Below, piece after piece: positions 1-11,300 of a stretch of DNA of 64,000 nt; position 1 is the first letter of the stretch; the number at the start of each line of letters is the position of its first letter. This DNA is from Glandiceps talaboti (lineage: Eukaryota; Hemichordata; Enteropneusta; Spengelidae). The DNA lies in NCBI RefSeq assembly GCF_964340395.1, contig NC_135562.1, positions 19,465,626-19,529,625 of the forward strand, given 5' to 3'. A program made the translations under genes and the position numbers. The notes under the pieces were generated by a model. The model was not told the DNA's origin, searched no databases, and saw nothing but the letters and a program-made list of their open reading frames with translations.

Positions 1-1845
1 AGCCCTGGTGTACAGTCCGTGGAGTTAACACTAATTTGAAGGCATACTTTCTTATTACAAACATTAACAACAGGGACAACAGGTGTCATTTTTTCCATGA
101 TTATTTTTTTTTTAACCCAATCAAAAGAAATGTTATGAAATGCTTCATGTTTAACAGCTTCTAAGAATGGCTTTCATTGGTCAATGTACTTGCAAACTAT
201 GGGCAGGTTATTTCATGACTGTTTCCCACTTTATAATCAGGAAGAAGTAATGAGGAAAATGACTGAAGTACTGAAAAGCTTAAACTACACAAGTTATTTC
301 AGAAAGACTGCAATTTTGGAGGAATTCATCTTACAGAACTGATATATATAGCGTTATTATAGGTGACCACGAGTAATCAAGTTAAGGTAGTTACACTTAG
401 GTGCCCCCTAAACTCACACCTTATTAGTTTCACTGATTATGGGTTGATGGTCCACTGTACTGCAGATGCCTCTATTTTCAGTAAGATAGGTATGCTAATA
501 TGAATGTTTACATTGGCGATATTCACTGTCAACAAGTGTACCACATATCAAAAGTTGAAAAAAAAACTATGAAAATGCTGATATATCGTAGTTGGATAGC
601 TCGGTTTCAAAAGCTGTTCTTGTCTAAATAAACAATGTTTGGTCATGGTTTGCAATCCTAACATTTTGATGGCAGAGATTTCTGAGAATTACTTCAACAG
701 TAAATATGATTATTTACACTGGAATTGTTATATCTGTAACAGTTATGTCTGTATATCTGTCATGTCTGTAACAATTATGTCTGTATAGAGCAGGTCACTA
801 AATGTCATCAGTTACATTTGTACATGGTTCATTTTTGATTTATTGAAATCCACAATGTCATGCAGTTACCATGGAAATAGGTGACAATTCTTTTTAATGA
901 CTTAAATTATAAAGTGTCTGAGTATGATAAGTACATACTATACTGGTTACCATGGCAACAACTTGTTTTCGAAAGTAGGAGTACATTATCTTATGGTTGA
1001 TGGCATATCTGGCACTGACAATTACAAGTGAAGTAGTTTACAGACAAAATGTTGCTGGGTATACCATGGCATAGTCTAGAAGCTATCTGTGGCTTCGGAT
1101 CTCAAAATCACTCTTTACCTGTCTAGCTCAACGAGAAATCATGAACCAAAAGTTGTTCATGCAAATGTTAGAATCTGATGTGAACAGTGTATTATAAAAG
1201 CAGTATCCTGATATGATAAATGTATCATATCTGGACATTATGTAACTGCAGCTAACTTTATTGTGCAGAATTCTGTCAATTGATTCATAAAGACAGTGTT
1301 ACAAAGACTGTGGGTGGTTTCGCTTGAATGTGAAATTTCATCTCAGCACCTCGTTGAGATAGACGTGAGATCTGAAGCCACGGATAGCCTCTAGACTTAC
1401 CATGACCTTGTCAAAATGTAGCATTTACTACTACTTATGATGTAATATATCATGTTTTTACCTTTTATCAAAGTAATACAAATCAGCAAAGAATTATACA
1501 ATATCTAGAATCTCTTGCAAATATTTTTTTTTGAAAATTTTAAAGTCTCTCCCCCCAGGTGTCAAAAAAAGACACCCATCTAGTTAAGAATTAGTTGATA
1601 TGAAAGGCCAACACACCACCCCCGTACTCTTTGAGATTTGGTTTGACCCTATTATCAAGGGTCATTCCATTCATGAAAGACAGGTGATATAAGAGATGGT
1701 GCGATTCAGACTGCACAATTATTAAGTTCATGCAGATAAGAATCATAGCATATGCTATAGACTTACTGACTAATCTGACATTTCATTGCCTTGTGTTATG
1801 ATACAACCATTGGATTTCATAGTCTGTTAGGTATGATGTGTCGTG
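1..1845. other. Non-coding, downstream of PDE7
   Basis: AT-rich sequence with no recognisable exon. It contains the fold-back repeat at 1073-1397 and scattered TACATG motifs. Nothing else seen. Confidence 0.6.
1073..1397. repeat. Fold-back (MITE-like) element
   Basis: The left arm (1073-1135) begins AGTCTAGAAGCTATCTGTGG and reaches CTCAACGAG. The right arm (1350-1397) is its reverse complement with a few substitutions and a small indel. The arms are about 50-60 bp, and the interior of about 215 bp has no ORF. I found no clear target-site duplication. Confidence 0.65.
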
Positions 1846-2150
1846 CCACACTTATCGGCTACCCACTCAGGGGTTGATAGATGTGTGAGGGCGCCCTGTC
1901 ATGGCCACACCTATCAGCTCCCCACTCAGGGGTTGATCAATGTGTGAGGGTGCCCTGTCATGGCCACACCTATCAGCTACCCACTCAGGGGTTGATCAAT
2001 GCACGAGGGCGGCCCATCACGGCCACACCTATCAGCTCCCCACTCAGGGGTTGATCAATGTGTGAGGGCGCCCTGTCATGGCCACACTTATCAGCTACCC
2101 ACTCAGGGGTTGATCGATGCAAGAGGGCGCCCCATCACGGCACACCTAAC
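1846..2150. repeat. 59-bp minisatellite, five copies
   Basis: ACTCAGGGGTTGAT recurs at 1865, 1924, 1983, 2042 and 2101, exactly 59 bp apart. Copies differ by a few bases (TGTGAGGGCGCC / GCACGAGGGCGGCC). The unit is GC-richer than its surroundings. The 65-codon ORF across it is a by-product. Confidence 0.9.
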
Positions 2151-2826
2151 AGACTATTATTACAACATGACAATTCTAGTTAAAAGTGTACACTGAAAAT
2201 GACTCAATTCATTTGTGAACTGTTTTTGTCTTTTGTATATTTGGTTATATTTACTGCTGCAATTAGTGGAAGCCAACAATCTAACTCTTATAATGTAAGA
2301 TTGGTGAAATATTTGTTGGTAGTATCTCTCAATGGAACAACAGAGAATTTGTGGACACTTTTGTTTAGCACTTAGTTTAGCACTTTGTTTAGCACTTCCC
2401 CTCTGACAGACAAAGTAATGCTTCATGTTAGTCAAGACAAACAAACACTTTTATTTTTAGTGTTTTCACTCCGACAAACAAAGTAATTATGTAAAGCTAT
2501 AAATGAATGTAATTGTTACAGAATCTATTGGTCAACAGGCAAAATGTTATCATAAGATGATAACCACTGTTTCAGTTCTAAGTGACGACAATCAGAGATA
2601 TTCATAAACCTAGCATAGGATGTGAACATAATGTAGGGAGGATGAGGGTAGCCCCCCCCCCCATTTTCACTATCGCACTTGAATGGTTCTCAAAATGGAA
2701 ACATGGAGAGATGTGAAATGGTGTACACAATTCTAGCTAAGCTGTAAAATGCAGCATTCTTGATAATACATTATAAAAACGCAATGATCTTAATTTTGAA
2801 AAATTTGATGCACCCATTGACATTAT

Positions 2827-2868
<42 letters not shown>

Positions 2869-3842
2869 GAGATACAAATCATTCTGAATTCCAAAACTAC
2901 CTATATTATGATAGACGAATGAAAAAGATTGTACTACAATAATAATTATCAGTAATAGAAGCTCCAATCAGAAAGCCTGTTACAGAAAGATCCTGGTTTC
3001 ATTATTACAAGTAATTGAATTATGAAAGAACTGAAAATTTCTATGGTGATTTTCATATTTGACCTGAGGGGCCTTTTCACAAGGCAACATAAAAAGACCA
3101 CTTAGAAGCAGCTAGTTTAGAGCAAGGGAATGTCAAGAAACTCGAGTACTCTTAAAACTACTAACTTTTGGGACATCATATTCAATTTCTTATCAGTTGG
3201 GATAAATCATTTTAAAAATTAATTAAAAAAATATCACAAAAAAATTGAGACTGAAAGCAAACCATGAATTTCCCTTTATAAGATTGTAAAAGTAACATCG
3301 TAAAATTAAAAAAAAATTGATGTTAAGTGAGTGATTCCTCCCTCAATAGTTGTTGATAAAGAAAAAAAAATAGTTTCTTTTTCATCAATGTTTCAGTCCC
3401 TCTACTGTTCAACATTTTTGACCACAAAAGGATATTTCTTGATTTCTTTATTAATACCCTGAACTTATGGAATAATACTTAATAATACTACAAACTTGTC
3501 ATGTCTTGATAAAATTCTTTGGTTGTACTTTGATTTCATGTGAGGTGGTCATAATTGGTTTGTCTTTTACAGTGCCTGTCTTGCTGTGTTAATTTAGACT
3601 TAGTTTTCACTTTTGTCATAACCAGGAGAGTTATATTGTTGGTTTTCTGATCTAGTGATTTTACTACATCATCTTCATAAAGAATTATACCCTTTGAAGC
3701 AGCACAGAGATTTATTCTAAATTTGACATTACGACCAACAACTCTGCTCAGTCTAGATGGATCAGATCTTATATGTAAACCTAGGATGTAATCACAGCCT
3801 AATGAGGAGGGTTGCCAATTGTAAATGGCAAATAGAAAATTC

Positions 3843-3879
<37 letters not shown>

Positions 3880-4488
3880 GTCTGTCTATCCATCCATCCA
3901 TCTCTGTCTGTATGTCATTCTGTTCATCCATCCCTGTGTGGGTGTGTGTGTCTCTCTGTCTGTCTGTCTGTCTGTCTGTCTGTCATTTGAGTTAACACAC
4001 ACCTCCTGTATCTATATAGACAAGTTATGGCTTCATTTTGTGTTGGTAAAAACACTATTGAGCATTGTCACAGAGTACTTTGATTAATATGTACAAATTA
4101 AAATGTTTGTTATTCATTACAACAAAATACTGAGACTACTTAACTCCAGGGGGCGCTATACAGAACAACCAAACTATCATTGAATTAAAAAAAGATCTCT
4201 TTTCTTGCCTTAATTATTGTTGTTGTTGAATGACAATTTCAAACAAACAGTAAACAGCAAACTGATGAAAGAAAATTGTGTGAACAAGACAGGTAAATAG
4301 AAGATGTATAGTTTGAACTATAATATTAACATTGTATGATTTGATTTGATCTGTTTTGAATCCCGTAGAAATTCAATATGATGTCCCTCGTAAAACAGAA
4401 AAAAAAATCACCACTTGCCTATACATAAATGGAATGTTTTGAAGTTATCAAATGATAGTCCCTGCACTGTAATACAAATAATCATATA
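2151..4488. other. Non-coding, with simple repeats
   Basis: Contains an (AG)n tract at 2830-2871 and (TCTG)n tracts at 3841-3880 and 3950-3984. There are three TTTAGCACTT copies near 2365-2397. No gene seen. Confidence 0.6.
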
Positions 4489-4494
4489 TTTATT
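4489..4494 (-). terminator. Candidate polyadenylation signal of PDE7
   Basis: AATAAA on the minus strand lies 14 nt past the stop codon. That is unusually close, so a longer 3' UTR with another signal is quite possible. Confidence 0.3.
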
Positions 4495-4507
4495 TTTGTC
4501 CATTTAC

Positions 4508-4911
4508 TTATTTGGAGTCTTTTGGCTTTGGCAATGGTGTCCTGGCTGTTCTGTGAGTGGTTCCACCATAGCCAGCCCCCTTAGTTTGATCTCTGGTTCT
4601 CCCGTATTGCATAGATGGTGAACTGCTGCTACTACTGGTCCTGGTTGGAGTAGAACTGCGTGAGAACTTACTCTGAGTTGAGGGGGATGAACTGCGTGAG
4701 AATTTACTCTGTGTTGAAGGGGATGTGGCACCTCTGGCTGTAAATGCTGATGTTTTGACTTCGTGATATCGTCGTGGTGAGCGTTGACTTTGTGATACGT
4801 CAGCGGTGGTGGTGGTGGTTGTTGGTGATGCGATGTCCCCTCGACTACTTCTACTTGACCTTGATGGTGACCTCGATGGTGATGAGGAGTATGACCTTAA
4901 CTTGGCGTCCC
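4508..4911 (-). CDS. PDE7: PDE7 exon M: Ser/Arg-rich C-terminal end and stop
   Basis: An acceptor (ATTGACAG) lies just above 4911. The phase matches exon L, leaving 134 codons and a stop at 4508-4510. The product begins [20 protein letters not shown] and is strongly Ser/Arg/Thr-rich, with a tandem 12-residue duplication of [12 protein letters not shown]. The end is basic ([11 protein letters not shown]-like, visible as [10 protein letters not shown]). I see no known domain. The exon assignment rests on the open frame, correct phase and splice site rather than homology. An alternative is that the transcript ends elsewhere and this is a different 3' exon. Confidence 0.7.
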
Positions 4912-7900
4912 CTGTCAATGTCAATGTCAAAGTTGACATATATTAGGTTACTACAGCAACAGAATGCGTAAAAATTGGCAGATATGTGTTGGTGTATAAA
5001 AATAAAAAGGTTTCTTTTCCCTATTAAAAGCTAAAAGTAAACAGTCTCAACATATGTGTCTTACAAACATGGGTTTTACACTCTCACACCACGCTAAACC
5101 TTAGTATATCATATCTGTTACATCTCTGCTCATAGTGCCTCCACTGGGCAGAATGTTTTTCATATCTTTACTTCACATATTTTATGGGGCAAAATACCAC
5201 CGTATACAACATGGCTGGCATGGCAAATGATCACTTTCTACGCTAACAATAGTATACTGCCCTCTATCAGCATGGGTCAACAAATACAAGTCACTTTCTA
5301 TTCTGAGAGTAGTATACTGCCCTCTATCAGCATGGGTCAACAAATACAAGTCACTCTCTATTCTGAGAGTAGTATACTACCGTCTATCAGCATGGGTCAA
5401 CAAACACAAGTCACTTTCTATTCTGAGAGTAGTATACTGCCCTCTATCAGTATGGGTCAACAAACACAAGTCACTTTCTATTCTGAGAGTAGTATACTGC
5501 CCTCTATCAGTATGGGTCAACAAACACAAGTCACTTTCTATTCTGAGTATACTGCCCTCTATCAGCATTGGGACTAGACAATAAACAGAAGTCCTCGGCA
5601 TGAGTACATCAATTTAATGCTTCCAGAATACTCAACAAATAATTCATTGATTGACAACAGTCAAGACTCCTGTGTTGCTGGGCAACCAATTACAAATCAT
5701 CCTCAGATTGGTCAAAACTTATCTTGCCATTTTTATGCAAGCCTTTCAAATGTAGCACCAACATATCTGATAGGCTAACATAGCCAAAAATTACAATCTA
5801 ATCAAAAAATTAACCAATCAAATTTTCTGACAGTTCAAGTAAAGTGGGTAGTACTACCTCATGAGGCTCCCTAGGCTGTTGTTGTTGACCATATCTCAGA
5901 CGAACACCCATCACCTTGCTTTTATTAACATGACGAACTGTGAGAAAGAATACAGCAGTTGGAGGGTTTGTGTTTTTTTGTTGTTGTCACAGTTTCAATT
6001 GGTGAGAAAACCAGCCAAGGTTACATGAAGTAGTGATTCACCGTTTATTAAAGTGATCGGTTAGACTAGGTTATTAGGTTATTACGCTAGGTTATCATGG
6101 TGGTTATAAAGTGTATATGTGGATTAAACACACATTTTAGTTTACCTACCATGCTTAGTCATGTGTGTATAGTCTAGCTGCTATAACTTTGGGCTAACCT
6201 GCATACTTTGAAAGTGACCAAAAGTCACCACTGAGGGCGCTATACCAAAGCCTGTACCCAAACAGAGGTATTTGACTTTCAGCTTCAGATTCAAAGTATT
6301 ACTACAAGACTTATGTGAATCTTTGATTTTGTTGTCAAAAAACATTGTCAGATCGTTTTGTTTCCAAATGTTATCATCTAGTACCACATGTCTGACAAAA
6401 AGTAGCTAGTATGTCACTTTTTTACATTGAAGGCTGAATCATCACAATTATTGATGGTATATTTCACTAAAACCACTGCTAAGACACTTGTAAATACATT
6501 GTATATACACCTACATTTGTACATCTATATTCAAAGGCCAGTTTGAGTTTAAAATGTTTGGGTGTAATTTTCACTGATAATTTACTCGTCACATTACGTA
6601 TCCATCATGTTATTGGCTTAACTGATATTTCAAAACAATGCCTAAATTATTCAATGAAAATTAATATGTTGAGGAAACTGCTATTATTACATACATACAA
6701 GAGATTACTTGCACTGAAAATATCACTGCAAATGATATGCAAATGATATGCAAATGATATGGATGCGATCATTGGTTCTACATGAAAGTGTGTGATTGCA
6801 TATAGTGTCATTTTTACAGATATCTGTTGTTGTTGGATAAACATGTAATAATAAAAGAACCCCATGTTGTATGAATGCCAGAGTGGGTACTCGGAGGTAT
6901 TTGCACTTGTACTTGCAGTGTTTCCTGCTGTACTTTCATGAGTGTAGATAACACAGCAAACACTCCAAGTACACCACACTGGCACTTGTGCATCATGGGG
7001 TTCTGTCATATTAATTTATCAAATGTGGCTATCATTGTTATCATAAGATTTCAGTGTCATTGTCAGACAGCATACATTGACATTAAATATTATATACTAC
7101 ACTAGTTTGATTAGGATTATTTCTGTATTTTCACTTTGAGTCAAATAGTTCATAAACTCAGTTTCTTGTGTTATAACACTTTTAATAATACTGAGTTCTT
7201 TAATTTAATAATCTTGGAATTCAATCTATCCATTAATCCTTAGGTATTACCGTAAAACATTATTTATTTATAAAACGCAATGATGAAATGTTTTGTCTTC
7301 TATGTGATTATAGTAAATAATGGTAAACGGTTACTTTCTAGGAATTGTGCGCTAATATTGTACACACAATTACTTTTGTTATTCATGTCTTGAGCTGGAG
7401 TTTAATATCACGTAAGAACAAAAGATACACCTGTTAAACCCATGCTGTTTGAAAGCACACCTGGTACAACTGTTTCCTATATGACAGCACACTTGGTAAA
7501 CACACCTGGTTAAAACTATGGTTTCTGTGACAGCACACCTGGTTCAAACATAATGTGAGTGACAGTGTGTCTGGCTCTGTCATGCAGACACCCCTGGTAA
7601 ACCTAATGGTCTATGTGAGAACACACCTGGTAATCCAAAGTTATTTGCAAACACCTGTGGTTGCACTATACCAGATGGTCTCCATGAGAGCACACATCAA
7701 TGGTTGAACATAGGTCTCTGTGATAGAACACCTGGTAAATCCATGCAATTGGAAAACACACCTGGTAAACCCATGCTGGCTGTATACACACTTGGTACAA
7801 CATGCTGTTGGAGGACACACCTTGCAAACACATGCTTTTTGCAAAAAATACATGGTAAACCCATGCTGATTGACAGCACACTTCTATGCACACTGTACTT

Positions 7901-8321
7901 GGTAAACCCATGCTGTTTTAGGTCATACCTGGTGATCATCCATGCTGTATACAGTACATATTGTGTACATTTCATAAACCAATGTTATTTATGAGAACAT
8001 CCTGTAAACACATATAAGTGTGTATGTACACCTGGTAAATGAATTACGGTACATCCAAGTGGACAGCTGCATGGTTAATGTAGTAAAGTGAACACTTGGA
8101 AGGTGTACCATTCTATAACAATTACTTGATATGACCAGTGTTTTGGCGATATCATTTGCTTCTCTGAAACAGCTATAAATAGTTTTGTCTTTTTCGGTCT
8201 ATTTTAGGGTGTTTTAGATATATTATATTTTCCTCTATAAATTGTAAACATCAACACACAAATATAAGTATAGGTGTGTTAATATTAATACTGGCATGCA
8301 CACGCACACAGACACACACAC

Positions 8322-8352
<31 letters not shown>

Positions 8353-11300
8353 GACACACACACAGACACACACACACAGACACACAGACACACATACACG
8401 ATATCTCAGTATCAGTAGTAATACATGTATGTGGAAATGGCCTCGTCTATTGATGTACATGTATTATATGAAGTCAGATGGAAAGATAATTTGTACAGAT
8501 TTGTTAACATGTTTTTTCAGGGCAACCAGGCGTACTATAAAATATAAAATATGTTGATGGGGGTGTATGGTGTCCTTGTCATCCCTCCCCTAACACAGAA
8601 AGTAATTATAACAGTACCAACAATGACTGATCTTTCAGTGAACTGGACAATAGTCTTCTTGTTAAGGTCTATTTGGTATATCTTGAAATGATTTGAAAAC
8701 TTTTCAGTGGCCATTTTAACTCATTACCATAGTTCTCACACTTTAAGTATGTTTTGTGTCTCCCCTATCCCTCATAACAAGTTCATGTATGTTTAGTGGT
8801 ACCCTCCTCCCACAGCATTTTATTACCTTACCCTCTCCCCACAACCTAAACACATGGCATTCTATTATATCCCCCCCCCCCCCACAACTTAAACACAGCA
8901 ATCTAATATATCTTACCCTTCCCCTTCCCCCACACCCTAAACACACAGCAATGTAATATATCTTACCCATCTCCTTCACTCCCCCACACCCTAAACACAC
9001 AGCAATGTAATATATCTTACCCATCTCCTTCACTCCCCCACACCCTAAACACACAGCAATGTAATATATCTTACCCATCTCCTTCACTCCCCCACACCCT
9101 AAACACACAGCAATGTAATATATCTTACCCATCTCCTTCACTCCCCCACACCCTAAACACACAGCAATGTAATATATCTTACCCATCTCCTTCACTCCCC
9201 CACACCCTAAACACACAGCAATGTAATATATCTTACCCATCTCCTTCACTCCCCCACACCCTAAACACACAGCAATGTAATATATCTTACCCATCTCCTT
9301 CACTCCCCCACACCCTAAACACACAGCAATGTAATATATCTTACCCATCTCCTTCACTCCCCCACACCCTAAACACACAGCAATGTAATATATCTTACCC
9401 ATCTCCTTCACTCCCCCACACCCTAAACACACAGCAATGTAATATATCTTACCCATCTCCTTCACTCCCCCACAACCTAAACACACAGCAATGTAATATA
9501 TCTTACCCATCTCCTTCACTCCCCCACAACCTAAACACACAGCAATGTAATATATCTTACCCATCTCCTTCACTCCCCCACAACCTAAACACACAGCAAT
9601 GTAATATATCTTACCCCTCCCTTCCCCTCCCCTCACAACCTAAACACACAGCAATCTAATATATCTTACCACCACCCCCCCCCCCCCCACACACACAACC
9701 TATGTACAAACAGCAATCTATTATCTTACCTGAGTAAGTATGTCTGGTGGTAGTGGTTGTACTTGTGTGTTGACTTCTTCTATGTACTGATGGTGACATT
9801 GATAGTGACACTTCAGCTTTCTCTGATCTCGCCATGGGATCAATAGTAACTCTGGATTCTACAGTTCTTTCAGTATAGCCTTTATCTTCTGGATCTAGCG
9901 TCAATTTCATCTCCACAGTTTTCTGTTCTGGATTGCGCCGGTCATAGGTCACTTTAGACTGTACAACCTTTTCTGTCCTTTCTTGTGACCTTTGACCCTC
10001 AGATGATGACCTCACAGGTTGATTGTCACTAAGTGTTTCCCAGGATGGTTCTACAGTAAGTTTCATTTCAATTAATCGTTCTGATTTTTCACTAGGTTCC
10101 AAAGTTAGTTGCGACTGTATAGTTCTTTGTTCTAAATTAACACGTGTCTCTGAAGTCTTTGATTTGCGCTCTATTTGATGAACACTGGAGTCCATGGTTT
10201 TTCCGCTACCTTCAGTTTCTATTTTACTGGGTTTAACTCTACCTGGTGCTATGTGAATTGTTCTCTCTGTCCTAACCCTAGGTTCTGTACTAGTTCTTAT
10301 TGATTTATCTTTGGGTTTAACACTAACTTTCACTTCGGATTTTCCATGTGTTGATCTTGTTGCCGTAGTGACATATTTAACATCTCTCTGTGCAGATCCG
10401 TTAGATCTGAACTTCTTGTCTCCTGTCTCTGATTGTCCTGCTTCTGTTCGCGTATTGCCCCCTTTAGTTGTGTTCTCTGAGATCCGTGGTACTGTTACCA
10501 TGGTAACCTTCCCCTCTAAGGGAGGGAGTTTAGTATTGGAGGTAGATGGCGGTAATAGGTCCATACTGTCCATTTCAACTTCCGCGGTGCCTAATGTTGA
10601 CCCATCGACCACAGTAGCCTGAAACCCGTCATTTTGTAGACTTTTCTGTTGTTTTTCATGTTTTGCATCCCTGAGAATCTGCTGCCAACTGGTTTTATTC
10701 GTTAAAAGATTATTGCGCATAAGTCTGTTCAGTTGTGAAGGTATAAGTCGTTGCCAGGCTAGGAATAATGGCTCTACTACGTACTCTATAAATCCTGTAA
10801 GGAAACAGAAATAGGAATGAATGAATGAATGAATGAAATGGATGAATGAATGAATGAATGGATGAATGAATGGATGAATGAATGAATGAATGAATGAATG
10901 GATGAAATGGATGGATGAATGGATGGATGAATGAATGAATGAATGAAATGGATGGATGGATGAATGAATGAATGAAATGGATGGATGAATGGATGGATGA
11001 ATGGATGAAATGGATGGATGAATGAATGAATGAATGAATGAATGAAATGAATAAATGAATGAATGGATGAAATGGATGGATGAATGGATGGATGAATGAA
11101 TGAATGAATGAATGAATGAATGAATGAATGAAATGGATGGATGAATGAATGAATGAATGAATGAAATGGATGGATGAATGAATGAATGAAATGGATGGAT
11201 GAATGAATGAATGAATGGATGAAATGGATGGATGAATGGATGGATGAATGAATGAATGAATGGGTGTATGAATGAATGAATGAATGAATAAATGAATGAA

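Larger units (their letters stand above)
4912..9729 (-). other. PDE7 intron between exons L and M (4.8 kb)
   Basis: Holds the 60-bp, degenerate ACACCTGGTAAA and 54-bp minisatellites listed separately. Two perfect octamer motifs (ATGCAAAT) lie at 6737 and 6748. The rest (5580-7420) is AT-rich with no recognised gene. Confidence 0.7.

Noticed and set aside
8743-9636. 297-codon repeat ORF ([14 protein letters not shown] units)
   Set aside because: Product of the 54-bp intronic minisatellite; downstream of a stop at 9656 relative to the PDE7 frame.
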